A stretch of DNA of 39,676 bases, from contig NZ_JASLCE010000109.1 in assembly GCF_030146175.1 (NCBI RefSeq), positions 1 through 39,676 on the forward strand. The letters run 5' to 3'. A program made the translations under genes and the position numbers. The notes beneath the pieces were generated by a model. The model was not told the DNA's origin. It worked only from the letters and a program-made list of their open reading frames with translations, and searched no databases. This DNA is from Flavobacterium sp. (GTDB taxonomy: Bacteria; Bacteroidota; Bacteroidia; Flavobacteriales; Flavobacteriaceae). Shown one piece after another: positions 16,368 through 24,222 of the stretch (position 1 is the stretch's first letter; the number at the start of each line of letters is the position of its first letter).

Positions 16368-17333
16368 ATGAGAACATTAGGTAATTCTTCTCTCGAAGTA
16401 TCCCCTATCACCCTGGGTGCTTTTGCAATTGGGGGTACGATGTGGGGCGGAAATGAAAAAAAAGACTCCATTGCAGCCATACAGGCTTCGATTGATAATG
16501 GTGTGACCAGTATCGACACCGCTCCGTTTTATGGTTTTGGTCTGAGTGAAACCATGATTGGTGAAGCCATTAAAGGTCGCGATCGCAGTAAAATTCAGAT
16601 ACTGACAAAATTCGGTCTGGTTTGGGACGGAAGCAATCAAGGAAAAGGAGAATTCTTCTTTGAAGCCGATGGTCAATCCATTTATAAATACGCATCAAAA
16701 GCCAATGTAATCAAAGAAGTGGAAGAAAGTCTGCAACGTTTAGGAACAGATTATATCGACTTACTGCAATTGCACTGGCCGGACAGTACTACGCCGATAT
16801 CCGAAACCATGGAAGCTATGGAAATACTGATCCAACAAGGAAAAATCAAAGCTGCAGGCGTTTCCAATTATAGCGTTTCCCAACTGGAAGAAGCGCAAAA
16901 AAGCGTACCTTTAGCTTCCAACCAGGTGGCCTATAGTATGCTAAACCGTACTATTGAAAAGGACTTGGTACCTTACAGTATTGATCAAAATATTGGTATC
17001 ATTGCATATAGCCCGATGGAACGCGGTTTACTGACCGGAAAATACTTTACAGGTGGAAAACTAACAGAAGACGATCATCGTAACGGATATTTCAGTCAGT
17101 ATGATCTGAAAAAAGTGCAACAATTTTTACAGAACATTCAACCTATTGCCGATGCCAAAAATAGTACACTGGCACAATTGGTATTACGCTGGACGGTACA
17201 GCAACCGGGAATTACCGCAGTACTTGCCGGTGCGCGGAATGCCGAACAAGCCATTTCGAATGCTCAGGCACTGCATTTTGAATTAAACCCCGAAGAACTA
17301 ACTTTTATTACAAACCAACTTCATACTTTATAA
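16368..17333 (+). CDS. Aldo/keto reductase
   Basis: This 321-residue NADPH-dependent (beta/alpha)8 reductase of aldehydes and ketones has the catalytic tetrad visible as Asp and Tyr in IDTAPFYGFG, Lys in LTKFG and His in LQLHWPD. The C-terminal cofactor loop AVLAGARNAEQ matches the 2'-phosphate-binding region of the family. It starts 12 bp after the OYE gene and ends 6 bp before the DJ-1-like gene, so it belongs to the same operon. It probably handles reactive carbonyls together with OYE. The exact substrate is unknown. Confidence 0.94.
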   Translation: MRTLGNSSLEVSPITLGAFAIGGTMWGGNEKKDSIAAIQASIDNGVTSIDTAPFYGFGLSETMIGEAIKGRDRSKIQILTKFGLVWDGSNQGKGEFFFEADGQSIYKYASKANVIKEVEESLQRLGTDYIDLLQLHWPDSTTPISETMEAMEILIQQGKIKAAGVSNYSVSQLEEAQKSVPLASNQVAYSMLNRTIEKDLVPYSIDQNIGIIAYSPMERGLLTGKYFTGGKLTEDDHRNGYFSQYDLKKVQQFLQNIQPIADAKNSTLAQLVLRWTVQQPGITAVLAGARNAEQAISNAQALHFELNPEELTFITNQLHTL

Positions 17334-17339
17334 ATCATC

Positions 17340-18104
17340 ATGAAAAAAATCTTAACGATAGTAGCCGGTCTAACGCTGCTTTTTAGCGGTATAAATGCTG
17401 TAGCGCAAACGAAAAAAACAGGAACTATGAAAAAGAAGATCTTATTTGTGGTAACCAGCCATGATCAAAAAGGCAACACCGGACAACCAACCGGGTATTT
17501 CCTTAGCGAAGTCTCACATCCGTGGGAAGTATTACACAACGCCGGCTATGAAATCGATTTTGTAAGCCCAAAAGGCGGAAAAGCTCCGGTAGATGGATTT
17601 GATTTAAAAGATCCGATCAATAAAAAATTCTGGGATGACAAAGTGTACCATGCAAAAGTGGAAAACACGATGAAACCTTCAGAAGTTAATCCTAAAGACT
17701 ATATAGCGATTCACTATGCAGGTGGTCACGGTGCGATGTGGGATTTACCCGAAAATAAAGAAATTGCCGCTATTGCAACCAAAATCTATGAAAATAACGG
17801 AATCGTCAGTGCCGTTTGTCACGGGCCGGCAGGTTTGCTTAACATCAAACTGAGCAACGGGAACTATTTAATCGACGGTAAAAAAGTAAATGGCTTTACC
17901 AATGAAGAAGAAATTGCTGTTGGATTGGAAAAAGTAGTACCTTTTATGTTAGAAGATCAATTAAAAGCGCGTGGTGCGAAGTATGAAAAAACGGGTAACT
18001 GGCAATCGCATGTTGTAGCGGATCAACGTTTGGTTACCGGCCAAAATCCGGCCTCTGCGGAAGCTATCGGAAAAACGGTTTTAGCCGAATTGAAAAAATT
18101 ATAA
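17340..18104 (+). CDS. Exported DJ-1/PfpI superfamily protein (Hsp31-like)
   Basis: This 254-residue protein has an N-terminal signal peptide (MKKILTIVAGLTLLFSGINAVAQ) followed by a DJ-1/PfpI domain. The nucleophile elbow is AVCHGPAGLL with Cys160. IHYAGGHGAMWDLPEN places it in the Hsp31/class I glutamine amidotransferase-like group, whose members act as chaperones, glyoxalase III or deglycases. A second possible start (MKKKILFVVTS, residue 30) begins the domain itself, so a cytoplasmic form from internal initiation is conceivable. It is the last gene of the redox operon, followed by a strong terminator. Export would make it the periplasmic arm of the response. Confidence 0.88.
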   Translation: MKKILTIVAGLTLLFSGINAVAQTKKTGTMKKKILFVVTSHDQKGNTGQPTGYFLSEVSHPWEVLHNAGYEIDFVSPKGGKAPVDGFDLKDPINKKFWDDKVYHAKVENTMKPSEVNPKDYIAIHYAGGHGAMWDLPENKEIAAIATKIYENNGIVSAVCHGPAGLLNIKLSNGNYLIDGKKVNGFTNEEEIAVGLEKVVPFMLEDQLKARGAKYEKTGNWQSHVVADQRLVTGQNPASAEAIGKTVLAELKKL

Positions 18105-18121
18105 TCGGATTACTCTATATT

Positions 18122-18155
18122 AAACCTGACAGGTTTTCGAAACCTGTCAGGTTTT
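18122..18155 (+). terminator. Terminator of the redox operon
   Basis: A perfect 15-bp stem, AAACCTGACAGGTTT (18122-18136) with its complement at 18140-18154, closes a TCG loop and ends in TTTT. Each arm is also near-palindromic. The arm sequence matches the terminator at 89-121, so this looks like a dispersed element used as a terminator. Confidence 0.88.
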
Positions 18156-18183
18156 GTGCTTCAAAAAATTCTTTCCTTTTTAA

Positions 18184-18191
18184 TACATTTG
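18184..18191 (+). promoter_or_regulatory. Putative -7 box of the HipA-like/DUF3037 module
   Basis: TACATTTG is an exact TAnnTTTG box 24 bp before the ATG at 18216. No convincing -33 TTTG is present at normal spacing; the nearest lies 27 bp upstream inside the preceding terminator. Confidence 0.5.
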
Positions 18192-18215
18192 TGACAGTAT
18201 ACAAAACAAAGCTTT

Positions 18216-19010
18216 ATGAGTGATACACTCCATTTACGAACGGTTCAGGTGACCCGCTATATAACCCCTTTGCGGGAAGGCGGCTCGCTTCCAGCCCTTG
18301 CTGAGGCCGACGATGATTTTAAATATGTACTCAAATTCAAAGGTGCCGGTCATGGTAGTAAAGCCTTAATAGCAGAACTTATAGGTGGTGAAATCGCACG
18401 TGCTTTAGGACTTCGGGTTCCGGAAATCGTTTTCGCTAATCTAGATGAAGCTTTTGGCCGTACCGAAGCCGACGAGGAAATACAGGATCTCTTACAAGGA
18501 AGTCAGGGATTAAATCTGGCCCTACACTTCCTGTCGGGCGCCATTACATTTGACCCCGTTGTTACTGATGTTGATCCGTTATTAGCCTCACAAATAGTCT
18601 GGTTGGACGCCTTTATAACCAATGTAGACCGGACTTTTCGAAATACCAATATGCTAATCTGGCATAAAGAGTTATGGCTGATTGATCACGGCGCTTCTTT
18701 TTATTTCCATCATTCCTGGAACAATTGGGAAAACCATGCTAAAAGTCCTTTTGCATTGATCAAAGATCATGTTTTATTACCCAAAGCAACAGAACTGGAG
18801 CAGGTTGACTCGGTATTTAAAGCGATTTTAACGGAAGAAAAGATCCGTGAAATCGTAAATACAATCCCGGATGAATGGTTATTATGGGACGATAATCGCG
18901 ATGCTCCGGAAGAGCTGAAAGAAGTTTATATACAGTTTTTACTGATGCGAAAAAACAATTCCGAAATTTTTATAAAAGAAGCGCAAAATGCAAGACAAAC
19001 ACTTATATGA
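18216..19010 (+). CDS. HipA-like kinase (HipA_2 family)
   Basis: This 264-residue protein resembles the kinase core of HipA toxins but lacks the N-subdomain and has no HipB partner. Visible kinase features are a Lys-containing strand YVLKFKG, a basic loop with GSKALIAELIGGEIARALG, the catalytic loop TNVDRTFRNTN (Asp138 and the downstream Asn) and the metal-binding LIDHGASF (Asp157). HipA kinases phosphorylate proteins such as aminoacyl-tRNA synthetases; the target here is unknown. Its 3' end overlaps the DUF3037 gene by 23 bp, a tight two-gene arrangement. It has its own promoter, downstream of the redox operon terminator. Confidence 0.8.
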   Translation: MSDTLHLRTVQVTRYITPLREGGSLPALAEADDDFKYVLKFKGAGHGSKALIAELIGGEIARALGLRVPEIVFANLDEAFGRTEADEEIQDLLQGSQGLNLALHFLSGAITFDPVVTDVDPLLASQIVWLDAFITNVDRTFRNTNMLIWHKELWLIDHGASFYFHHSWNNWENHAKSPFALIKDHVLLPKATELEQVDSVFKAILTEEKIREIVNTIPDEWLLWDDNRDAPEELKEVYIQFLLMRKNNSEIFIKEAQNARQTLI

Positions 19011-19371
19011 ATATGCAGTGATCCGCGTTTTGCCTAAGGTTGAGCGCGAAGAATTTTTGAATGTCGGCATTATTCTTTTTTCTAAAAGTGCCAAATACAT
19101 CAATGTTCGTTTTTCCATTAACGAACAAAGGCTCCTTATGCTTTCAGACGAACTGGATATCGAACAGTTACAACAGAATCTGGAGTCGTTTCAAAAAATT
19201 GCACTTGGCGACAAAAATGGCGGACCAATAGCCCAACTTGATATCCCTTCCCGTTTTCGCTGGCTTACGGCAGTGAGGAGTTCTGTCATACAAACATCCC
19301 GTCCCCATCCCGGTTTTTGCGGCAATCTGGACGGTACTATTGATCGGCTTTTTACCGAACTGGTTTTATAA
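18988..19371 (+). CDS. DUF3037 family protein, partner of the HipA-like kinase
   Basis: This 127-residue soluble protein begins MQDKHLYEYAVIRVLPKVEREE and continues with FLNVGIILFS, the recognisable DUF3037 opening. It has no signal peptide or membrane segment. The start is inside the end of the HipA-like gene (23-bp overlap), so the two are translationally coupled and probably interact. The function of DUF3037 is not known to me. Its position suggests a substrate, adaptor or inhibitor of the kinase. It ends 2 bp from the convergent SMR gene. Confidence 0.85.
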   Translation: MQDKHLYEYAVIRVLPKVEREEFLNVGIILFSKSAKYINVRFSINEQRLLMLSDELDIEQLQQNLESFQKIALGDKNGGPIAQLDIPSRFRWLTAVRSSVIQTSRPHPGFCGNLDGTIDRLFTELVL

Positions 19372-19373
19372 TA

Positions 19374-19703
19374 TTAATGAGAAACACTATTGGAGTACAG
19401 ATTGATAATCAGTACTCCAATAATTATAAAAAGGATTCCGATTATAGCCGGGAAATCGAGGGATTGATTATAAACCAAATAACCAATCACAGAAATCAAT
19501 ACTATTCCCAAGCCCGACCAAATGGCATAGGCAATTCCTATTGGCATTGATTTAAGTGTCAACGACAAAAAATAAAAGGCCGTGGCATAACCAACAATTG
19601 CTATTACACTAGGCCACAATCGGGTAAACTGCTCAGACGATTTTAAAGCACTGGTCGCTATCACCTCAAAAAAAATAGCTATTATCAAAAACAGGTATTT
19701 CAT
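19374..19703 (-). CDS. Small multidrug resistance (SMR/EmrE-like) exporter
   Basis: This 109-residue protein has four hydrophobic helices and the SMR core. Membrane-embedded Glu13 in FFEVIATSAL matches Glu14 of EmrE, and IAYAIWSGLGIVLISVIG is the TM3 signature. Family members form antiparallel dimers exporting quaternary ammonium or guanidinium compounds in exchange for protons. SMR proteins split into drug and guanidinium types that cannot be told apart confidently here. It is a single gene, convergent with the DUF3037 gene. A one-mismatch -7 box (TATCTTTA on the minus strand) lies about 20 bp upstream. Confidence 0.95.
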   Translation of the reverse strand: MKYLFLIIAIFFEVIATSALKSSEQFTRLWPSVIAIVGYATAFYFLSLTLKSMPIGIAYAIWSGLGIVLISVIGYLVYNQSLDFPAIIGILFIIIGVLIINLYSNSVSH

Positions 19704-19860
19704 CTTCCTTTCTTTAAGTTCTTAAAGATACGTTTTTAATATGATTTGTATTTTACAATTATCCAAAATGGGTATATCCTTCTAATAAAGCATCATTATA
19801 ATACTCAAAGACACTTAAAACTTCAATTGCAAAAAACTAAGTATTTATGCGTATGTGAGA

Positions 19861-20006
19861 ATGATGAAAAAGTTACTGTTATTTCTTTCTTTTGTTTGTG
19901 TAATACGCTAGCGTTTAGTTATGATGTTTTTGGTTTTGTAGTATTTTTTCAACATCAGAATAAGTCCTTGATTTCATTTAATTTATTTCAGTATTTTTTA
20001 TTTTAA
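19861..20006 (+). pseudogene. Frameshifted small secreted-peptide gene (probable)
   Basis: ATG 19861 starts a signal-peptide-like run, MMKKLLLFLSFVC, which then hits TAG at 19909. In another frame the same DNA continues as NTLAFSYDVFGFVVFF and stops at 20006. Joining the two by one frameshift gives a plausible 50-residue exported peptide, followed 33 bp later by a strong terminator on the same strand. That terminator has no other gene to serve. It may instead be a short expressed peptide or an RNA gene. No family is recognised. Confidence 0.35.
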
Positions 20007-20038
20007 GGACTAAACAAAAGTGTGTTATGTGAGTTTGT

Positions 20039-20066
20039 AAGACAGTCAGTTCGCTGACTGTCTTTT
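20039..20066 (+). terminator. Orphan rho-independent terminator
   Basis: An 11-bp perfect stem AAGACAGTCAG/CTGACTGTCTT closes a UUCG tetraloop and runs into TTTT. The polarity is plus-strand, yet no intact plus-strand gene lies within 650 bp upstream other than the DUF3037 gene. It implies a transcript from 19750-20040. Confidence 0.8.
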
Positions 20067-20106
20067 CAAACCGCATTAATTTTTTATCTTTTACTATTCC
20101 TTTTAT

Positions 20107-20176
20107 AAACCGAACAGTTTTTAATTTTCTATTCCATTATGTTACTATTATAAGCCTAAGCTAAGCTGTTCGGTTT
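20107..20176. repeat. 11-bp inverted repeat pair bounding a 70-bp element
   Basis: AAACCGAACAG (20107-20117) and its perfect complement CTGTTCGGTTT (20166-20176) are separated by 48 bp. Three more inner pairs (one wobble) extend the stem to 14. A T-run follows the right arm. It could be a large-loop RNA hairpin or a tiny MITE-like remnant; no clear target-site duplication is visible. Confidence 0.5.
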
Positions 20177-20462
20177 TAAAAAGAAAGGTAATCTGAAAAT
20201 TTCACCTTGACTGTATTATAATAACACCTTTGGCGCGTTTTTATCGTTTTATCATATCATCGTTAAAATTCTTACATATAATCTCAAATCATACCTCAAT
20301 GAAAACAAAAAACATCACAAAACATTATTTTTGTAACCTTTTTTTATATTTTAAATCAAATAATGTAAAGTAAACAGATAAAATTCACTCCTTTTTAGTA
20401 AACATTCGTATCTTTACCAAGCCCCATTTCTTTTTAAAATCTGTCTAAATAATTTTTTAATT

Positions 20463-20915
20463 ATGCCAATTTTAATAAGAACAACATCTAACAACAAGGA
20501 CTTTAAAGATCTTGTTGCTTTACTGGATCATGAATTAAAAATTAAGGATGGACAAGAACATTCTTTTTTTGAGCAGTTTAACCAAATTGATAAAATTAAA
20601 CATGTAGTTTTAGCATACAAAGAAGATAAAGCGGTTGGTTGTGGCGCTTTAAGACAATTTTCGGATGACATAACAGAGATCAAAAGAATGTATGTACATC
20701 CTGATTTTCGCGGCCGTGGAATCGCTAGAGAAATATTAAAAGAGTTGGAAAGATGGGCTACAGAATTGTTTTTTTCGGAGTGTATTTTAGAAACCGGAAA
20801 AGAACATACTGAAGCCGTTCGTCTTTATGAAAAATCGGGGTATCATTTGATTCCTAATTTTGGACAATATGAAGGTATTGCGAGTAGTCTTTGTATGCGA
20901 AAGATTATCTTGTAG
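20463..20915 (+). CDS. GNAT-family N-acetyltransferase
   Basis: This 150-residue acetyl-CoA-dependent acyltransferase has the GNAT motif A as IKRMYVHPDFRGRGIAREIL, with the pyrophosphate-binding RGRGIA, and motif B near VRLYEKSGYHLIPNFG. It is a single gene preceded by a long AT-rich leader and followed by a bidirectional terminator. The small-molecule or protein substrate cannot be predicted. Confidence 0.92.
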   Translation: MPILIRTTSNNKDFKDLVALLDHELKIKDGQEHSFFEQFNQIDKIKHVVLAYKEDKAVGCGALRQFSDDITEIKRMYVHPDFRGRGIAREILKELERWATELFFSECILETGKEHTEAVRLYEKSGYHLIPNFGQYEGIASSLCMRKIIL

Positions 20916-20940
20916 TACTTCTGATATATAGTAACCATAA

Positions 20941-20967
20941 AAAAAAGAAGTCTGAAACTTCTTTTTT
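20941..20967. terminator. Bidirectional terminator between convergent genes
   Basis: AAAAAAGAAGT pairs with ACTTCTTTTTT around a CTGAA loop. The A-run and T-run make it usable from both sides, for the GNAT gene (plus) and the 99-residue gene (minus). Confidence 0.8.
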
Positions 20968-20984
20968 TAGTGTTATGCTGCGGT

Positions 20985-21284
20985 TTAAATTGTTTTATGA
21001 ATCCTGTGTATCGGGATCACTACGCCTTGCTTTAAAATGATACGTTCATCCGTAACGCCCCATATAGTAGTTTCAACAACTTTTTTAGAAACACTATCTT
21101 CAAAATAAATTTTAATTTTTCCATGTTCTAAATTTCCCAACGCTAAAGCGCGATTCAGATCTTCTATTCTTCTTTTAATAGCCAATCCATCTTCTTCCAA
21201 TACATCATTTTCAGGAAAGTTTAGTGTTTCTATCTCTTCTTTGCTAACTATTTCAAAATTTGCATCCATAAGTTCTTTTTTCAT
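20985..21284 (-). CDS. Conserved hypothetical protein, 99 residues
   Basis: This small soluble acidic protein has no signal peptide or membrane segment. The C-terminal half (KVVETTIWGVTDERIILKQG, then VVIPIHRIHKTI) looks like a compact beta-rich module of alternating hydrophobic residues. I associate this ending with small flavobacterial proteins of unknown function. The start at 21284 (MKKELMDANFE) has an A/T-rich leader. The gene stands alone between two terminators. Confidence 0.7.
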   Translation of the reverse strand: MKKELMDANFEIVSKEEIETLNFPENDVLEEDGLAIKRRIEDLNRALALGNLEHGKIKIYFEDSVSKKVVETTIWGVTDERIILKQGVVIPIHRIHKTI

Positions 21285-21354
21285 TTAATTAAATACTCAC
21301 ATATATTAACTAAATTAAAAAAAATTCCCTTAAAGATTTCATAAAACAGTATTA

Positions 21355-21382
21355 AAAAAGCCACAATTTCTTGTGACTTTTT
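21355..21382 (-). terminator. Terminator of the Lys-rich exported protein gene
   Basis: A 12-position stem with one mismatch (AAAAAGCCACAA against TTGTGACTTTTT) around TTTC, flanked by A and T runs, lies 19 bp after the minus-strand stop codon at 21401. Confidence 0.75.
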
Positions 21383-21400
21383 ATACATTGCTGATTTATA

Positions 21401-21853
21401 TTATTTTATATAAGTCTTATTACCGTTGTCGTTGATATAATACTTACCACCTCTTGGTCCGGTATATACTTTTTTCCCATTATATGTCCCTGTTACCTTA
21501 TCTTCCGACGCTACTTTTGCTGTTTTAACCGCAGTTACTTTTTTCGCTTCTGTCGCATTCGTCTTTTTAACATTCGCTTTAACATCCGCGGTTGCTTTGG
21601 TCGCTTTTTCTTTTACCGCTTTAGCATCATCTTTGACGGTCTTTTTAGCATCCGCAGTTACTTTTTTCTCTTTTACGGCCTTCGTATCGTCTTTGACTTC
21701 TTTTTTTATTGCTGTTTTAGCATCGTCTGCTTTCTTTTTGGTTTTAGCCGTTTCGGTATCGGCTTTTTTAGATGCTTTTTTTACAGCTGCTTCCTGAGCA
21801 AAAACGGTTAATGAAAAGACCATTAACAAACTAAAATAAATTGCTTTTTTCAT
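21401..21853 (-). CDS. Exported Lys/Ala-rich protein with PBCV basic adaptor C-terminal motif
   Basis: This 150-residue protein has a signal peptide (MKKAIYFSLLMVFSLTVFAQ) followed by about 95 residues made mostly of Lys, Ala, Thr, Asp and Val. Degenerate repeats of the type 'KKTVKDDAKAVKEK' resemble histone H1-like tails. The last 29 residues (YNGKKVYTGPRGGKYYIND and on) match the short PBCV-specific basic adaptor motif (GKxVYTGPRGGxYY). Export of such a basic protein suggests binding to an acidic polymer such as polysaccharide or extracellular DNA, but this is inference. It has its own terminator. Confidence 0.82.
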   Translation of the reverse strand: MKKAIYFSLLMVFSLTVFAQEAAVKKASKKADTETAKTKKKADDAKTAIKKEVKDDTKAVKEKKVTADAKKTVKDDAKAVKEKATKATADVKANVKKTNATEAKKVTAVKTAKVASEDKVTGTYNGKKVYTGPRGGKYYINDNGNKTYIK

Positions 21854-21973
21854 ATTTATAATTTTAGATTATTATTCTTTTTTTATTTAAAAAAGTAAGT
21901 ATTTATTATAAAATTACAAACAAAAAGACATATAACTAACAACCTATTTGATTTTTTTTATTAGAATTTCATT

Positions 21974-22005
21974 AAAAAAGCCGCATCAGTTGATGCGGCT
22001 TTTTT
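21974..22005 (-). terminator. Terminator of the E1 alpha/beta gene
   Basis: A perfect 14-bp stem (AAAAAAGCCGCATC with its complement) around AGTT, with a U-tract on the minus strand, lies 22 bp after the stop codon at 22027. The symmetric A/T runs would also stop plus-strand transcripts. Confidence 0.9.
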
Positions 22006-22026
22006 AAGCTATCGAAAATTGGAACA

Positions 22027-24003
22027 CTAGTACGCTACTAATTCCAGTAAATCGTTTTCAAATCGTTGTTTTGGCAGGTATTGATCTTCCAGTGCTTTTA
22101 CGAATGGAATAGCACTCTCTAAACTTCCTACGCGTTTAACCGGTCCGTCCAGATATTCAAAACAATTCTCCATGATCATCGATGAAATATCGCTGGCCAC
22201 ACCTCCGAAAAGGGTGTCTTCCTGAAGAATGATCACTTTACCTGTCTTTTTAACCGATGCATAAATTGTTTCTATATCCAATGGTTGCAACGTACGTAAA
22301 TCGATTAAATCGGCTTTAATTTCAGGATGCTTGGATAAAGTATCCAAAGCCCAGTGTACACCGGCTCCGAATGAAATTACCGTTACATCTTCACCTTCTT
22401 TAATCATAGCCGCCTTTCCAAAAGGAATCGTGTAATAATCTTTAGGTACATCCTGATAAACACTTCGGTACAATTGTTTGTGCTCGAAATAAATTACCGG
22501 ATTCGGATCGTTGATTGCCGTATTTAAAAGTCCTTTGGCATCGTATGGAAAAGCCGGATATACCACTTTTAATCCCGGTGTTTTAGTAAACCAGGCTTCG
22601 TTCGTTTGCGAGTGGAAAGGTCCTGCCTGAGTTCCACCACCGCAAGGCATACGCACTACCACATCGGCATTTTCCTGCCATCTGTAGTGCACTTTCGCCA
22701 AATAGTTCACAATTGGGTTAAATCCTGTAGAAACGAAATCTGCAAATTGCATTTCTACAATAGCTTTATGTCCGTTAATAGACAATCCCATACCCGCAGA
22801 AACTACTGCACTTTCACAAATTGGCGTATTGCGAACACGTTCTTTTCCAAATTGTGCTACAAAACCATCTGTTATTTTAAAGGCTCCACCGTATTCGGCG
22901 ATATCCTGTCCCATAATCACCAGATTATCGTGACGTTCCATCGATTGTTTTAATCCTTGTGAAATCGCATCTACCAAACGAATGTTTTCCACTTCTCCGT
23001 TATGATCGAATGCTTCATGTGTATACGGTCTGTACACATCATTTAACTCTTCGTCAAGGTTTGCCACAATTTCAGGTTCTGCCTGAACTTTTGCCCAATG
23101 TTCGTCAATTTCTTTTTTGATTTCAGCACGATAAGCCTCATCCATATCCGGTGTCAGGATTCCTGCTTCCGAAAGGTATTTGCGGAAATTATCTACCGGA
23201 TCTTTAATTGCCCACATATCCATTAATTCCTGTGGTACATATTTGGTTCCACTGGCTTCTTCATGCCCTCGCATACGGAAGGTTTTGAATTCCAATAGTA
23301 CCGGACGCGGGTTTTCACGCATGGAGGCTACCAATTCGTCAATCTTTGTATATACCTCAAGAATATTGTTTCCGTCGATAATATAGCTTTCCATCCCATA
23401 ACCAATTCCTTTATCGGCCAGGTTTTCACATCGGTATTGTTCATTTGTTGGTGTCGACAATCCGTAACCGTTATTTTCGATCACAAAAAGTACCGGTAAA
23501 TCCCAAACTGCGGCAATATTTAATGCTTCGTGGAAATCACCTTCGGAAGTAGCACCTTCACCGGTAAAAACCGCGGTTACTTTTCCGTTTTTCTTTAATT
23601 TATTCGCTAAAGCAATACCATCGGCCACACCTAATTGTGGTCCAAGATGCGATATCATTCCGATAATTTTATATTCCTGTGTTCCGAAGTGGAACGAACG
23701 GTCACGTCCTTTGGTAAAACCATCCCCTTTTCCCTGCCATTGTGAAAACAAACGGTACAATGGGATTTCTCTGGTTGTAAACACCCCTAAGTTGCGGTGC
23801 ATTGGTAAAATATATTCGTCTTTATCCAAAACGGATGTAATTCCTACTGAGATAGCTTCCTGTCCAATACCGGAAAACCATTTTGAAACTTTCCCCTGAC
23901 GGATCAGGATCAGCATTTTTTCTTCGATCAGCCTTGGCTTGATTAATTTCTTATATAAATCTAATAGTTTTTCGTCACTTAGATTTTTCCGATCAAAATT
24001 CAT
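22027..24003 (-). CDS. 2-oxoacid dehydrogenase E1 component, fused alpha and beta subunits
   Basis: This 658-residue thiamine-diphosphate enzyme decarboxylates a 2-oxoacid and acylates a lipoyl E2. The N-terminal half (1-320) is the alpha subunit with the ThDP motif [14 protein letters not shown]...IENNGYG. The C-terminal half (about 335-658) is the beta subunit, with [13 protein letters not shown], the EMQFADF region, and the transketolase C-terminal domain ending in [13 protein letters not shown]. Separate subunits are the norm in most bacteria; a fused form occurs in Bacteroidota, where it is usually annotated as branched-chain type. Branched-chain versus acetoin or pyruvate use is not settled by sequence. 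No E2 or E3 gene is nearby. Confidence 0.93.
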   Translation of the reverse strand: MNFDRKNLSDEKLLDLYKKLIKPRLIEEKMLILIRQGKVSKWFSGIGQEAISVGITSVLDKDEYILPMHRNLGVFTTREIPLYRLFSQWQGKGDGFTKGRDRSFHFGTQEYKIIGMISHLGPQLGVADGIALANKLKKNGKVTAVFTGEGATSEGDFHEALNIAAVWDLPVLFVIENNGYGLSTPTNEQYRCENLADKGIGYGMESYIIDGNNILEVYTKIDELVASMRENPRPVLLEFKTFRMRGHEEASGTKYVPQELMDMWAIKDPVDNFRKYLSEAGILTPDMDEAYRAEIKKEIDEHWAKVQAEPEIVANLDEELNDVYRPYTHEAFDHNGEVENIRLVDAISQGLKQSMERHDNLVIMGQDIAEYGGAFKITDGFVAQFGKERVRNTPICESAVVSAGMGLSINGHKAIVEMQFADFVSTGFNPIVNYLAKVHYRWQENADVVVRMPCGGGTQAGPFHSQTNEAWFTKTPGLKVVYPAFPYDAKGLLNTAINDPNPVIYFEHKQLYRSVYQDVPKDYYTIPFGKAAMIKEGEDVTVISFGAGVHWALDTLSKHPEIKADLIDLRTLQPLDIETIYASVKKTGKVIILQEDTLFGGVASDISSMIMENCFEYLDGPVKRVGSLESAIPFVKALEDQYLPKQRFENDLLELVAY

Positions 24004-24029
24004 GATGTTGTGCTTTGATTAAACGCTTC

Positions 24030-24058
24030 CAAAAGTATAAAAAAATAACCATCACCAA
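24030..24058 (-). promoter_or_regulatory. Promoter of the E1 alpha/beta gene
   Basis: On the minus strand TTG (24056-24058) and an exact -7 box TACTTTTG (24030-24037) are separated by 18 bp. This fits the Bacteroidota promoter pattern and gives a leader of about 20 nt before the ATG at 24003. Confidence 0.65.
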
Positions 24059-24166
24059 TGGAATTGTTATCTAAATATTTTCCCAAATTATCGGATTCAC
24101 CCAGGCAATTACCACGCTCATTCCCATTGTTGATAACTTTATAAATTTTATCTAAAAATTATTATT

Positions 24167-24174
24167 TACCTTTG
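24167..24174 (+). promoter_or_regulatory. Putative -7 box of the 2OG oxygenase gene
   Basis: TACCTTTG matches TAnnTTTG exactly, 49 bp before the chosen ATG at 24223. That supports this ATG over the in-frame TTG at 24172, which would lie within the promoter box. No good -33 box is seen. Confidence 0.5.
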
Positions 24175-24222
24175 TTTTATAATGGTTTCACAACCAAAAA
24201 GTTATTAACAAAATTTTTAAAG

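Larger units (their letters stand above)
19704..20462. other. AT-rich intergenic region with decayed gene, orphan terminator and inverted repeat
   Basis: This is the longest stretch (759 bp) without an intact gene. It holds the SMR promoter, a probable frameshifted small secreted-peptide gene (19861-20006), a strong plus-strand terminator (20039-20066), an 11-bp inverted repeat pair (20107-20176), an exact TAnnTTTG box (TATTTTTG, 20326-20333) and a one-mismatch box (TATCTTTA, 20409-20416). Either box could serve the GNAT gene at 20463. Base composition is visibly more AT-rich than the flanking genes. Confidence 0.6.

Noticed and set aside
18216..19371. Classical HipBA toxin-antitoxin locus
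   Set aside because: There is no HipB helix-turn-helix gene and the kinase lacks the HipA N-subdomain; the partner is DUF3037.
19746..20006. 86-codon open frame starting with TTG in the AT-rich gap
   Set aside because: Composition is typical of chance frames in AT-rich DNA and the first half has no signal, domain or promoter; only the part after 19861 was kept as a possible broken gene.
20299..20373. 24-codon frame (MKTKNITKHYF...) before the GNAT gene
   Set aside because: Too short, no recognisable feature and an A/T-driven composition.
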